This document shows positions 1 to 14,600 of a stretch of DNA of 64,000 nt, piece by piece. A model generated the notes under the pieces. That model made no database searches. It saw nothing but the letters and a program-made list of their open reading frames with translations, and was not told where the DNA came from. The DNA lies in the NCBI GenBank assembly GCA_914767715.1, contig OU612065.1, positions 32,986,001 to 33,050,000 of the forward strand. Reading direction: 5' to 3'. The translations under genes were made by a program, and so were the position numbers. Position 1 is the first letter of the stretch, and each line of letters starts with the position of its first letter. Source of the stretch: Membranipora membranacea (lineage: Eukaryota > Bryozoa > Gymnolaemata > Cheilostomatida > Membraniporidae).

Positions 1-3000
1 CCTGTGACGATGCGTTTTCTATCTAGGTATTTTGCAAAATATCGACAAAAATCAACAGGTACGGTCCTGGGGAAATTAGCCAATAATTAGGCAAAATTCT
101 TTACCAACGTAGGAACGCTTGAAACTCTGTTTTAAGGTTCGCAATGACGTCCCTATATCTCATCTAAAATATTAGTTCCCTGTGACGATGCGTTTGCTAT
201 CTAGGTGTTTTGCAAGAAATCGACAAAAACCGATAGGTAAGGTCCTGGGGAAATAAGCCAATAATTGGGCATAATTCTTTATTAGCTAAGAAACGCTTGA
301 TAACCTGTTTTGAGGTTCGCGATGCCGTCCCTATATCTCATCTAAAATATGAGCTCCCTGTAAACATGTGTTTTCTATCTAGGTATTTTGCAAGAATTCG
401 ACAAAAATCGATAGGTACGGTCCTGGGGAAATAAGCCAATAATTTGGCAGAATTCTTTATTAACCAATAATGTTGAAAATCTGTTTTGAGGTTCAAAATG
501 AAGTCCCTGTATCTCATCTAAAATAATAGCTCCCTGTGACGATGCGTTTTCTATCTAGGTGTTTTGCAAGAACTCGACAAAAATTGATAGGTACGGTCCT
601 GGGGATATTAGCCATTAATTGGGCAGAATACCTTACTAGTTTAGAAACGCTTGAAACTCTGTTTTAAGGTTCGCAATGACGTCCCTATATCTCATCTAAA
701 ATATTAGCCCCCTGTGACGATGTGTTTTCTACCTAGGTATTTTGCAAGAAATCGACAAAAATCGATAGGTACGGTCCTGGGGATATTAGCCAATAATTGG
801 GCAGAATACCTTACTAGTTTAGAAACGCTTGAAACTCTGTTTTAAGGTTCGCAATGACGTCCCTATATCTCATCTAAAATATTAGCTCCCTGTGACGATG
901 CGTTTTCTATCTAGGTATTTTGCAAGAAATCGACAAAAATCGATAGGTACGGTCCTGGGGAAATAAGCCAATAATTTGGCAGAATTCTTTATTAACCAAT
1001 AATGTTGAAAATCTGTTTTGAGGTTCAAAATGAAGTCCCTGTATCTCATCTAAAATAATAGCTCCCTGTGACGATGCGTTTGCTATCTAGGTGTTTTGCA
1101 AGAAATTGACAAACATCGATAGGTACGGTCCTGGGGATATTAGCCATTAATTGGGCAGAATACCTTACTAGTTTAGAAACGCTTGAAACTCTGTTTTGAG
1201 GTTCGCAATGACGTCCCTATATCTCATCTAAGATATTAGCCCCCTGTGACGATGTGTTTTCTATCTAGGTATTTTGCAAGAAATCGACAAAAATCGATAG
1301 GTACGGTCCTGGGGATATTAGCCAATAATTGGGCAGAATTCTTTACTCGCTAAGAATCGCTCGAAACTCTGTTTTAAGGTTCGCAATGACGTCCCTATAT
1401 CTCATCTAAAATATTGGCTCCCTGTGACGATGCGTTTTCTATCTAGGTATTTTGCAAGAAATCGACAAAAATCGATAGGTACGGTCCTTGGGAAATTAGC
1501 TAATAATTTGGCATAATTCTTTACTAGCTTAGGAACTCTTGAAACTATGTTTTGAGGTTCGCAATGACGTCCCTATGTATCATCTAAAATATTAGCTCCC
1601 TGTGGCGATGCGTTTTCTATCTAGGTATTTTGCAAAACATCGACAAGAATCGATAAGTACGGTCCTGGGGAAATTAGCCAATAATTGGGCATAATTCTTT
1701 ACTAGCTTAGAAACGCTTGTAACTCTGTTTTGAGGTTCGCAATGACGTTCCTATATCTTATCGAAAATATTAACCCCCTGTGACGATGCGTTTTCTATCT
1801 AGGTATTTTGCAAGAAATTGACAAAAATCGATAGGTACGGTCCTGGGGAAATAAGCCAATAATTGGGCAGAATACCTTACTACTTTAGAAACGCATGAAA
1901 CTCTGTTTTGAGGTTCAAAATGAAGTCCCTGTATCTCATCTAAAATATTAACCCCCTGTGACGATGCGTTTTTTATCTAGGTATTTTGCAAGAAATCGAT
2001 CGACAAAAATCGATAGGTACGGTCCTGGGGAAATAAGCCAATAATTTGGCAGAATTCTTTACTAACTAGAAACGCTTGAAACTCTGTTTTGAGGTTCGCA
2101 ATGACGTCCCTATATCTCATCTAAAATATGAGCTCCCTGTAAACATGCGTTTTCTATCTAGGTATTTTGCAAGAAATCGACAAAAATCGATAGGTACGGT
2201 CCTGGGGAAATTAGCCAATAATTGGGCAGAATTCTTTACTCGCTAAGAATCGCTCGAAACTCTGTTTTGAGGTTCAAAATGAAGTCCCTGTATCTCATCT
2301 AAAATATTAGCTCCCTGTGACGATGCGTTTTCTATCTAGGTATTTTGCAAGAAATCGACAAAAATCGATAGGTACGGTCCTATGGAAATAAGCCAATAAT
2401 TTGGCGGAATTCTTTACTAACTAGTAACGCTTGAAAATCTGTTTTGAGGTTCAAAATGAAGTCCCTGTATCTCATCTAAAATAATAGCTCCCTGTGACGA
2501 TGCGTTTGCTATCTAGGTGTTTTGCAAGAAATTGACAAACATCGATAGGTACGGTCCTGGGGATATTAGCCAATAATTGGGCAGAATACCTTACTAGTTT
2601 AGAAACGCTTGAAACTCTGTTTTGAGGTTCGCAATGAGGTCCCTATGTCTCATCTAAAATATTAGCCCCCTGTAACGATGCGTTTTCTATATAGTTATTT
2701 TGCAAGAAATCGACAAAAATCGATAGGTACGGTCCTGGGGAAATTAGCCAATAATTGGGCATAATTCTTTTTTAGCTAAGAAACGCTTGATACTCTGTTT
2801 TGAGGTTCGCAATGACGTACGTCCCTATATCTCGTCTAAAATATTAGCTCCCTGTGACGATACGTTTTCTATCTAGGTATTTTGCAAGAGATCGACAAAA
2901 ATTGATAGGTACGGTCTTGGGGAAATTAGCCAATAATTTGGCATAATTCTTTACTAGCTTAGGAACGCTTGAAACTCTGTTTTGAGGTTCGCAATGACGT

Positions 3001-6000
3001 CCCTATGTCTCATCTAAAATATTAGCTCCCTGTGACGATGCGATGTCTATCTAGGTATTTTGCAAGAAATCGACAAAAATCAATAAGTACGGTCCTTGGG
3101 AATTTAGCCAATAAATGGGCATAATTCTTTACTAGCTTAGAAACGCTTGAAACTCTGTTTTGAGGTTCGCAATGACGTCCCTATATATCATCTAAAATAT
3201 GAGCTCCCTGTAAACCTGCGTTTTCTATCTAGGTATTTTGCAAGAAATCGACAAAAATCGATAGGTACGGTCCTGGGGAAATTAGCCAAAAATTGGGCAG
3301 AATTCTTTACTCGCTAAGAATCGCTCGAAACTCTGTTTTGAGGTTCGCAATGACTTCTCCTATATCTCATCTAAAATATTAGCCCCCTGTAACGATGCGT
3401 TTTCTATCTAGATAATTTGCAAGAAATCGACAAAAATCGATAGGTACGGTCCTGGGGATATGAGCCAATAATTGGGCATAATTCTTTTTTAGCTAAGAAA
3501 CGCTTGATACTCTGTTTTGAGGTTCGCAATGACGTACGTCCCTATATCTCGTCTAAAATATTAGCTCCCTGTGACGATACGTTTTCTATCTAGGTATTTT
3601 GCAAGAAATCGACAAAAATTGATAGGTACGGTCCTGGGGAAATTAGCCAATAATTTGGCATAATTTCTTACTAGCTTAGGAACGCTTGAAACTCTGTTTT
3701 GAGGTTCGCAATGACGTCCATATATCTCATCTAAAATATGAGCTCCCTGTGAAGATGCGTTTTCTATATAGTTATTTTGCAAGAAATCGACAAAAATTGA
3801 TAGGTACGGTCCTGGGGAAATTAGCCAAGAATTGGGCATAATTCTTTTTTAGCTAAGAAACGCTTGATACTCTGTTTTGAGGTTCGCAATGACGTACGTC
3901 CCTATATCTCGTCTAAAATATTAGCTCCCTGTGACGATACGTTTTCTATCTAGGTATTTTGCAAGAAATCGACAAAAATTGATAGGTACGGTCTTGGGGA
4001 AATTAGCCAATAATTTGGCATAATTCTTTACTAGCTTAGGAACGCTTGAAACTCTGTTTTGAGGTTCGCAATGACGTCCCTATGTCTCATCTAAAATATT
4101 AGCTCCCTGTGACGATGCGATTTCTATCTAGGTATTTTGCAAGAAATCGACAAAAATCAATAAGTACGGTCCTTGGGAAATTAGCCAATAAATGGGCATA
4201 ATTCTTTACTAGCTTAGAAACGCTTGAAACTCTGTTTTGAGGTTCGCAATGACGTCCCTATATCTCATCTAAAATATGAGCTCCCTGTAAACATGCGTTT
4301 TCTATCTAGGTATTTTGCAAGAAATCGACAAAAATCGATAGGTACGGTCCTGGGGAAATAAGCCAATAATTGGGCAGAATTCTTTACTCGCTAAGAAACG
4401 CTTGAAACTCTGTTTTGAGGTTCGCAATGACTTCCCTAAATCTCATGTAAAATACTAGCCCCCTGTAACTATGCGTTTTCTATCTAGATGATTTGCAAGA
4501 AATCGACAAAAATCGATAGGTACGGTCCTGGGGAAATTAGCCAATAATTGGGCATAATTCTTTATTAGCTAGGAAACGCTTGATGATCTGTTTTGAGGTT
4601 CGCAATGACGTACGTCCCTATATCTCGTCTAAAATATTAGCTCCCTGTGACGATACGTTTTCCATCTAGGTATATTGCAAGAAATTGACAAAGATCGATA
4701 GGTACGGTCCTGGGGAAATTAGCCAATAATTTGGCATAATTCTGTACTAGCTTAGAAACGCTTGAAACTCTGTTTTGAGGTTCGCAACGACGTCCCTATG
4801 TCTCATTTAAAATATTAGCCCCCTGTGACGATGCGTTTTCTATATAGTTATTTTGCAAGAAATCGACAAAAATCGATAGGTACGGTCCTGGGGAAATTAG
4901 CCAATAATTGGGCATAATTCTTTTTTAGCTAAGAAACGCTTGATACTCTGTTTTGAGGTTCGCAATGACGTACGTCCCTATATCTCGTCTAAAATATTAG
5001 CTCCCTGTGACGATACGTTTTCTATCTAGGTATTTTGCAAGAAATCGACAAAAATTGATAGGTACGGTCTTGGGGAATTTAGCCAATAATTTGGCATAAT
5101 TCTTTACTAGCTTAGGAACGCTTGAAACTCTGTTTTGTGGTTCGCAATGAGGTCCCTATGTCTCATCTAAAATATTAGCCCCCTGTAACGATGCGTTTTC
5201 TATATAGTTATTTTGCAAGAAATCGACAAAAATCGATAGGTACGGTCCTGGGGAAATTAGCCAATAATTGGGCATAATTCTTTTTTAGCTAAGAAACGCT
5301 TGATACTCTGTTTTGAGGTTCGCAATGACGTACGTCCCTATATCTCGTCTAAAATATTAGCTCCCTGTGACGATACGTTTTCTATCTAGGTATTTTGCAA
5401 GAAATCGACAAAAATTGATAGGTACGGTCCTGGGGAAATTAGCCAATAATTTGGCATAATTTCTTACTAGCTTAGGAACGCTTGAAACTCTGTTTTGAGG
5501 TTCGCAATGACGTCCATATATCTCATCTAAAATATGAGCTCCCTGTGAAGATGCGTTTTCTATCTAGGTAATTTGCAAGAAATCGACAAAAATCGATAGG
5601 TACGGTCCTGGGGAAATTAGCCAATAATTAGGCAAAATTCTTTACCAACTTAGAATCGCTCGAAACTCTGTTTTAAGGTTCGCAATGACGTCCCTATATC
5701 TCATCTAAAATATTAGCTCCCTGTGACGATGCGTTTTCTATCTAGGTATTTTGCAAAATATCGACAAAAATCAACAGGTACGGTCCTGGGGAAATTAGCC
5801 AATAATTAGGCAAAATTCTTTACCAACGTAGGAACGCTTGAAACTCTGTTTTAAGGTTCGCAATGACGTCCCTATATCTCATCTAAAATATTAGTTCCCT
5901 GTGACGATGCGTTTGCTATCTAGGTGTTTTGCAAGAAATCGACAAAAACCGATAGGTAAGGTCCTGGGGAAATAAGCCAATAATTGGGCATAATTCTTTA

Positions 6001-8282
6001 TTAGCTAAGAAACGCTTGATAACCTGTTTTGAGGTTCGCGATGCCGTCCCTATATCTCATCTAAAATATGAGCTCCCTGTAAACATGTGTTTTCTATCTA
6101 GGTATTTTGCAAGAATTCGACAAAAATCGATAGGTACGGTCCTGGGGAAATAAGCCAATAATTTGGCAGAATTCTTTATTAACCAATAATGTTGAAAATC
6201 TGTTTTGAGGTTCAAAATGAAGTCCCTGTATCTCATCTAAAATAATAGCTCCCTGTGACGATGCGTTTTCTATCTAGGTGTTTTGCAAGAACTCGACAAA
6301 AATTGATAGGTACGGTCCTGGGGATATTAGCCATTAATTGGGCAGAATACCTTACTAGTTTAGAAACGCTTGAAACTCTGTTTTAAGGTTCGCAATGACG
6401 TCCCTATATCTCATCTAAAATATTAGCCCCCTGTGACGATGTGTTTTCTACCTAGGTATTTTGCAAGAAATCGACAAAAATCGATAGGTACGGTCCTGGG
6501 GATATTAGCCAATAATTGGGCAGAATACCTTACTAGTTTAGAAACGCTTGAAACTCTGTTTTAAGGTTCGCAATGACGTCCCTATATCTCATCTAAAATA
6601 TTAGCTCCCTGTGACGATGCGTTTTCTATCTAGGTATTTTGCAAGAAATCGACAAAAATCGATAGGTACGGTCCTGGGGAAATAAGCCAATAATTTGGCA
6701 GAATTCTTTATTAACCAATAATGTTGAAAATCTGTTTTGAGGTTCAAAATGAAGTCCCTGTATCTCATCTAAAATAATAGCTCCCTGTGACGATGCGTTT
6801 GCTATCTAGGTGTTTTGCAAGAAATTGACAAACATCGATAGGTACGGTCCTGGGGATATTAGCCATTAATTGGGCAGAATACCTTACTAGTTTAGAAACG
6901 CTTGAAACTCTGTTTTGAGGTTCGCAATGACGTCCCTATATCTCATCTAAGATATTAGCCCCCTGTGACGATGTGTTTTCTATCTAGGTATTTTGCAAGA
7001 AATCGACAAAAATCGATAGGTACGGTCCTGGGGATATTAGCCAATAATTGGGCAGAATTCTTTACTCGCTAAGAATCGCTCGAAACTCTGTTTTAAGGTT
7101 CGCAATGACGTCCCTATATCTCATCTAAAATATTGGCTCCCTGTGACGATGCGTTTTCTATCTAGGTATTTTGCAAGAAATCGACAAAAATCGATAGGTA
7201 CGGTCCTTGGGAAATTAGCTAATAATTTGGCATAATTCTTTACTAGCTTAGGAACTCTTGAAACTATGTTTTGAGGTTCGCAATGACGTCCCTATGTATC
7301 ATCTAAAATATTAGCTCCCTGTGGCGATGCGTTTTCTATCTAGGTATTTTGCAAAACATCGACAAGAATCGATAAGTACGGTCCTGGGGAAATTAGCCAA
7401 TAATTGGGCATAATTCTTTACTAGCTTAGAAACGCTTGTAACTCTGTTTTGAGGTTCGCAATGACGTTCCTATATCTTATCGAAAATATTAACCCCCTGT
7501 GACGATGCGTTTTCTATCTAGGTATTTTGCAAGAAATTGACAAAAATCGATAGGTACGGTCCTGGGGAAATAAGCCAATAATTGGGCAGAATACCTTACT
7601 ACTTTAGAAACGCATGAAACTCTGTTTTGAGGTTCAAAATGAAGTCCCTGTATCTCATCTAAAATATTAACCCCCTGTGACGATGCGTTTTTTATCTAGG
7701 TATTTTGCAAGAAATCGATCGACAAAAATCGATAGGTACGGTCCTGGGGAAATAAGCCAATAATTTGGCAGAATTCTTTACTAACTAGAAACGCTTGAAA
7801 CTCTGTTTTGAGGTTCGCAATGACGTCCCTATATCTCATCTAAAATATGAGCTCCCTGTAAACATGCGTTTTCTATCTAGGTATTTTGCAAGAAATCGAC
7901 AAAAATCGATAGGTACGGTCCTGGGGAAATTAGCCAATAATTGGGCAGAATTCTTTACTCGCTAAGAATCGCTCGAAACTCTGTTTTGAGGTTCAAAATG
8001 AAGTCCCTGTATCTCATCTAAAATATTAGCTCCCTGTGACGATGCGTTTTCTATCTAGGTATTTTGCAAGAAATCGACAAAAATCGATAGGTACGGTCCT
8101 ATGGAAATAAGCCAATAATTTGGCGGAATTCTTTACTAACTAGTAACGCTTGAAAATCTGTTTTGAGGTTCAAAATGAAGTCCCTGTATCTCATCTAAAA
8201 TAATAGCTCCCTGTGACGATGCGTTTGCTATCTAGGTGTTTTGCAAGAAATTGACAAACATCGATAGGTACGGTCCTGGGGA
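1..8282. repeat. Higher-order repeat, offset 5,719 bp
   Basis: Bases 1-2,563 recur at 5,720-8,282. I found no difference in the stretches compared by eye, including rare private changes such as CAAAATATCGACAAAAATCAAC, AACCGATAGGTAAGG and ATCGATCGAC. The match breaks at GGGGATATTAGCC versus GGGGAAATAAGCC. A third, less perfect copy begins at 9,816 (offset 4,096) and runs to about 12,350 with rearranged monomers. This points to recent block-wise amplification. Confidence 0.9.
2640..5560. repeat. Two-monomer (about 360 bp) higher-order repeat
   Basis: The private marker GACGTACGTCCCTATATCTC followed by a GTCTAAAAT variant occurs near 2,811, 3,531, 3,891, 4,607, 4,967 and 5,327, mostly 360 or 720 bp apart. 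Monomers therefore alternate between two types here. GACGTACGTC is itself a perfect palindrome created by a 4-base duplication of the usual GACGTCC. Confidence 0.8.
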
Positions 8283-11200
8283 AATAAGCCAATAATTTGG
8301 CAGAATTCTTTACTAACTAGAAACGCTTGAAAATCTGTTTTGAGGTTCAAAATGAAGTCCCTGTATCTCATCTAAAATAATAGCTCCCTGTGACGATGCG
8401 TTTGCTATCTAGGTGTTTTGCAAGAAGTCGACGAAAATGGATAAGTACGGTCCTGGGGAAATTAGCCAATAATTGGGCAGAATTCTTTACTCGCTAAGAA
8501 TCGCACAAAACTCTGTTTTGAGGTTCGCAATGACTTCCCCTATATCTCATATAAAATATTAGCCCCCTGTAACGATGCGTTTTCTATCTAGATAATTTGC
8601 AAGAAATCGACAAAAATCGATAGGTACCGTCCTGGGGAAATAAGCCAATAATTTGGCAGAATTCTTTACTAACTAGAAACGCTTGAAAATCTGTTTTGAG
8701 GTTCAAAATGAAGTCCCTGTATCTCATCTAAAATAATAGCTCCCTGTGACGATGCGTTTGCTATCTAGGTGTTTTGCAAGAAGTCGACGAAAATGGATAA
8801 GTACGGTCCTGGGGAAATTAGCCAATAAATGGGCATAATTCTTTACTAGCTTAGAAACGCTTGAAACTCTGTTTTGAGGTTCGCAATGACGTCCCTATAT
8901 CTCATCAAGAATATGAGCTCCCTGTAAACATGCGTTTTCTATCTAGGTATTTTGCAAGAAATCGACAAAAATCGATAGGTACGGTCCTGGGGAAATTAGC
9001 CATAAATTGGGCAGAATTCTTTACTCGCTAAGAATCGCACGAAACTCTGTTTTGAGGTTCGCAATGACGTCCCTATATCTCATCAAGAATATGAGCTCCC
9101 TGTAAACCTGCGTTTTCTATCTAGGTATTTTGCAAGAAATCGACAAAAATCGATAGGTACGGTCGTGGGGAAATTAGCCAAAAATTGGGCAGAGTTCTTT
9201 ACTCGCTAAGAATCGCTCGAAACTCTGTTTTGAGGTTCGCAATGACTTCTCCTATATCTCATCTAAAATATTAGCCCCCTGTAACGATGCGTTTTCTATC
9301 TAGATAATTTGCAAGAAATCGACAAAAATCGATAGGTACGGTCCTGGGGATATGAGCCAATAATTGGGCATAATTCTTTTTTAGCTAAGAAACGCTTGAT
9401 ACTCTGTTTTGAGGTTCGCAATGACGTATGTCCCTATATCTCATCTAAAATATTAGCTCCCTGTGACGATGCGTTTTCTATCTAGGTATTTTGCAAGAAA
9501 TCGACAAAAATTGATAGGTACGGTCCTGGGGAAATTAGCCAATAATTTGGCATAATTTCTTACTAGCTTAGGAACGCTTGAAACTCTGTTTTGAGGTTCG
9601 CAATGACGTCCATATATCTCATCTAAAATATGAGCTCCCTGTGAAGATGCGTTTTCTATCTAGGTAATTTGCAAGAAATCGACAAAAATCGATAGGTACG
9701 GTCCTGGGGAAATTAGCCAATAATTAGGCAAAATTCTTTACCAACTTAGAAACGCTCGAAACTCTGTTTTAAGGTTCGCAATGACGTCCCTATATCTCAT
9801 CTAAAATATTAGCTCCCTGTGACGATGCGTTTTCTATCTAGGTATTTTGCAAAATATCGACAAAAATCAACAGGTACGGTCCTGGGGAAATTAGCCAATA
9901 ATTAGGCAAAATTCTTTACCAACATAGGAACGCTTGAAACTCTGTTTTAAGGTTCGCAATGACGTCCCTATATCTCATCTAAAATATTAGTTCCCTGTGA
10001 CGATGCGTTTGCTATCTAGGTGTTTTGCAAGAAATCGACAAAAACCGATAGGTAAGGTCCTGGGGAAATAAGCCAATAATTGGACAGAATTCTTTACTAA
10101 CTAGAAACACTTGAAAATCTGTTTTGAGGTTCAAAATGAAGTCCCTGTATCTCATCTAAAATAATAGCTCCCTGTGACGATGCGTTTGCTATCTAGGTGT
10201 TTTGCAAGAAATCGACGAAAATGGACAAGTACGGTCCTGGGGAAATTAGCCAATAAATGGGCATAATTCTTTATTAGCTAAGAAACGCTTGATAACCTGT
10301 TTTGAGGTTCGCGATGACGTCCCTATATCTCATCTAAAATATGAGCTCCCTGTAAACATGTGTTTTCTATCTAGGTATTTTGCAAGAATTCGACAAAAAT
10401 CGATAGGTACGGTCCTGGGGAAATAAGCCAATAATTTGGCAGAATTCTTTATTAACCAATAATGTTGAAAATCTGTTTTGAGGTTCAAAATGAAGTCCCT
10501 GTATCTCATCTAAAATAATAGCTCCCTGTGACGATGCGTTTTCTATCTAGGTGTTTTGCAAGAACTCGACAAAAATTGATAGGTACGGTCCTGGGGATAT
10601 TAGCCAATAATTGGGCAGAATACCTTACTAGTTTAGAAACGCTTGAAACTCTGTTTTAAGGTTCGCAATGACGTCCCTATATCTCATCTAAAATATTAGC
10701 TCCCTGTGACGATGCGTTTTCTATCTAGGTATTTTGCAAGAAATCGACAAAAATCGATAGGTACGGTCCTGGGGAAATAAGCCAATAATTTGGCAGAATT
10801 CTTTATTAACCAATAATGTTGAAAATCTGTTTTGAGGTTCAAAATGAAGTCCCTGTATCTCATCTAAAATAATAGCTCCCTGTGACGATGCGTTTGCTAT
10901 CTAGGTGTTTTGCAAGAAGTTGACAAACATCGATAGGTACGGTCCTGGGGATATTAGCCATTAATTGGGCAGAATACCTTACTAGTTTAGAAACGCTTGA
11001 AACTCTGTTTTGAGGTTCGCAATGACGTCCCTATATCTCATCTAAGATATTAGCCCCCTGTGACGATGTGTTTTCTATCTAGGTATTTTGCAAGAAATCG
11101 ACAAAAATCGATAGGTACGGTCCTGGGGATATTAGCCAATAATTGGGCAGAATTCTTTACTCGCTAAGAATCGCTCGAAACTCTGTTTTAAGCTTCGCAA

Positions 11201-14200
11201 TGACGTCCCTATATCTCATCTAAAATATTGGCTCCCTGTGACGATGCGTTTTCTATCTAGGTATTTTGCAAGAAATCGACAAAAATCGATAGGTACGGTC
11301 CTTGGGAAATTAGCTAATAATTTGGCATAATTCTTTACTAGCTTAGGAACTCTTGAAACTATGTTTTGAGGTTCGCAATGACGTCCCTATGTATCATCTA
11401 AAATATTAGCTCCCTGTGGCGATGCGTTTTCTATCTAGGTATTTTGCAAAACATCGACAAGAATCGATAAGTACGGTCCTGGGGAAATTAGCCAATAATT
11501 GGGCATAATTCTTTACTAGCTTAGAAACGCTTGTAACTCTGTTTTGAGGTTCGCAATGACGTTCCTATATCTTATCGAAAATATTAACCCCCTGTGACGA
11601 TGCGTTTTCTATCTAGGTATTTTGCAAGAAATTGACAAAAATCGATAGGTACGGTCCTGGGGAAATAAGCCAATAATTGGGCAGAATACCTTACTACTTT
11701 AGAAACGCATGAAACTCTGTTTTGAGGTTCAAAATGAAGTCCCTGTATCTCATCTAAAATATTAACCCCCTGTGACGATGCGTTTTCTATCTAGGTATTT
11801 TGCAAGAAATCGATCGACAAAAATCGATAGGTACGGTCCTGGGGAAATAAGCCAATAATTTGGCAGAATTCTTTACTAACTAGAAACGCTTGAAACTCTG
11901 TTTTGAGGTTCGCAATGACGTCCCTATATCTCATCTAAAATATGAGCTCCCTGTAAACATGCGTTTTCTATCTAGGTATTTTGCAAGAAATCGACAAAAA
12001 TCGATAGGTACGGTCCTGGGGAAATTAGCCAATAATTGGGCAGAATTCTTTACTCGCTAAGAATCGCTCGAAACTCTGTTTTGAGGTTCAAAATGAAGTC
12101 CCTGTATCTCATCTAAAATATTAGCTCCCTGTGACGATGCGTTTTCTATCTAGGTATTTTGCAAGAAATCGACAAAAATCGATAGGTACGGTCCTATGGA
12201 AATAAGCCAATAATTTGGCAGAATTCTTTACTAACTAGTAACGCTTGAAGATCTGTTTTGAGGTTCAAAATGAAGTCCCTGTATCTCATCTAAAATAATA
12301 GCTCCCTGTGACGATGCGTTTGCTATCTAGGTGTTTTGCAAGAAATTGACAAAAATCGATAGGTACGGTCCTGGGGAAATTAGCCAATAATTAGGCAAAA
12401 TTCTTTACCAACGTAGGAACGCTTGAAACTCTGCTTTAAGGTTCGCAATGACGTCCCTATATCTCATCTAAAATATTAGCTCCCTGTGACGATGCGTTTT
12501 CTATCTAGGTATTTTGCAAGAAATCGACAAAAATCGATAGGTAAGGTCCTGGGGAAATTAGCCAATAATTTGGCAGAATACCTTACTAGTTTAGAAACGC
12601 TTGAAACTCTGTTCTGAGGTTCGCAATGACGTCCCTATATCTCATCAAAAATATTAGCTCCCTGTGACGATGCGTTTTCTATCTATGTATTTTGCAAGAA
12701 ATCGACAAAAATCGATATGTACGGTCCTATGGAAATAAGCCAATAATTTGGCGGAATTCTTTACTAACTAGTAACGCTTGAAAATCTGTTTTGAGGTTCA
12801 AAATGAAGTCCCTGTATCTCATCTAAAATAATAGCTCCCTGTGACGATGCGTTTGCTATCTAGGTGTTTTGCAAGAAATTGACAAACATCGATAGGTACG
12901 GTCCTGGGGATATTAGCCAATAATTGGGCAGAATACCTTACTAGTTTAGAAACGCTTGAAACTCTGTTTTGAGGTTCGCAATGACGTCCCTATATCTCAT
13001 CTAAGATATTAGCCCCCTGTGACAATGTGTTTTCTATCTAGGTATTTTGCAAGAAATCGACAAAAATCGATAGGTACAGTCCTGGGGATATTAGCCAATA
13101 ATTGGGCAGAATACCTTGCTAGTTTAGAAACGCTTGAAACTCTGTTTTAAGGTTCGCAATGACGTCCCTTTATCTCATCTAAAATATTAGCTCCCTGTGA
13201 CGATGCGTTTTCTATCTAGGTATTTTGCAAGAAATCGACAAAAATCGATAGGTACGGTCCTGGGGAAATTAGCTAATAATTTGGCATAATTCTTTACTAG
13301 CTTAGGAACTCTTGAAACTATGTTTTGAGGTTCGCAATGACGTCCCTATGTCTCATCTAAAATATTAGCTCCCTGTGGCGATGCGTTTTCTATCTAGGTG
13401 TTTTGCAAAAAATCGACAAAAATCGATAAGTACGGTCCTGGGGAAATTAGCCAATAATTGGGCATAATTCTTTACTAGCTTAGAAACGCTTGAAACTCTG
13501 TTTTGAGGTTCGCAATGAGGTTCCTATATCTTATCTAAAATATTAACCCCCTGTGACGATGCGTTTTCTATCTAGGTATTTTGTAAGAAATTGACAAAAA
13601 TCGATAGGTACGGTCCTGGGGATATTAGCCAATAATTGGGCAGAATACCTTACTAGTTTAGAAACGCATGAAACTCTGTTTTGAGGTTCGCAATGACGTC
13701 CCTATATCTCATCTAAAATATTAACCCCCTGTGACGATGCGTTTTCTATCTAGGTATTTTGCAAGAAATCGATCGACAAAAATCGATAGGTACGGTCCTG
13801 GGGAAATAAGCCAATAATTTGGCAGAATTCTTTACTAACTAGAAACGCTTGAAAATCTGTTTTGAGGTTCAAAATGAAGTCCCTGTATCTCATCTAAAAT
13901 AATAGCTCCCTGTGACGATGCGTTTGCTATCTAGGTGTTTTGCAAGAAGTCGACGAAAATGGATAAGTACGGTCCTGGGGAAATTAGCCAATAATTGGGC
14001 AGAATTCTTTACTCGCTAAGAATCGCACAAAACTCTGTTTTGAGGTTCGCAATGACTTCCCCTATATCTCATATAAAATATTAGCCCCCTGTAACGATGC
14101 GTTTTCTATCTAGATAATTTGCAAGAAATCGACAAAAATCGATAGGTACCGTCCTGGGGAAATAAGCCAATAATTTGGCAGAATTCTTTACTAACTAGAA

Positions 14201-14600
14201 ACGCTTGAAAATCTGTTTTGAGGTTCAAAATGAAGTCCCTGTATCTCATCTAAAATAATAGCTCCCTGTGACGATGCGTTTGCTATCTAGGTGTTTTGCA
14301 AGAAGTCGACGAAAATGGATAAGTACGGTCCTGGGGAAATTAGCCAATAAATGGGCATAATTCTTTACTAGCTTAGAAACGCTTGAAACTCTGTTTTGAG
14401 GTTCGCAATGACGTCCCTATATCTCATCAAGAATATGAGCTCCCTGTAAACATGCGTTTTCTATCTAGGTATTTTGCAAGAAATCGACAAAAATCGATAG
14501 GTACGGTCCTGGGGAAATTAGCCATAAATTGGGCAGAATTCTTTACTCGCTAAGAATCGCACGAAACTCTGTTTTGAGGTTCGCGATGACGTCCCCTATA
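8260..14600. repeat. Block at 8.27-9.05 kb repeated at 13.79-14.58 kb
   Basis: The rare marker TCGCACAAAACTCTG occurs at 8,501 and 14,023 (offset about 5,522). It is followed in both places by GACTTCCCCTATATCTCAT and by a monomer with GTACCGTCC. The segments around both markers match over several monomers, a second large-period duplication in domain 1. Confidence 0.75.
9816..12360. repeat. Third, rearranged copy of the 2.5-kb satellite block
   Basis: The marker monomer with CAAAATATCGACAAAAATCAAC reappears here, followed by the same succession of private variants as at 1 and 5,720. Extra or missing monomers interrupt it near 10,080-10,330 and 10,600. It is older or more reshuffled than the 1/5,720 pair. 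Confidence 0.75.

Noticed and set aside
3561-3839. 92-codon minus-strand open frame inside the satellite
   Set aside because: It spans about one and a half monomers, is repeated in principle across the array, and reflects a chance lack of stops in certain monomer variants. No motif and no start context.
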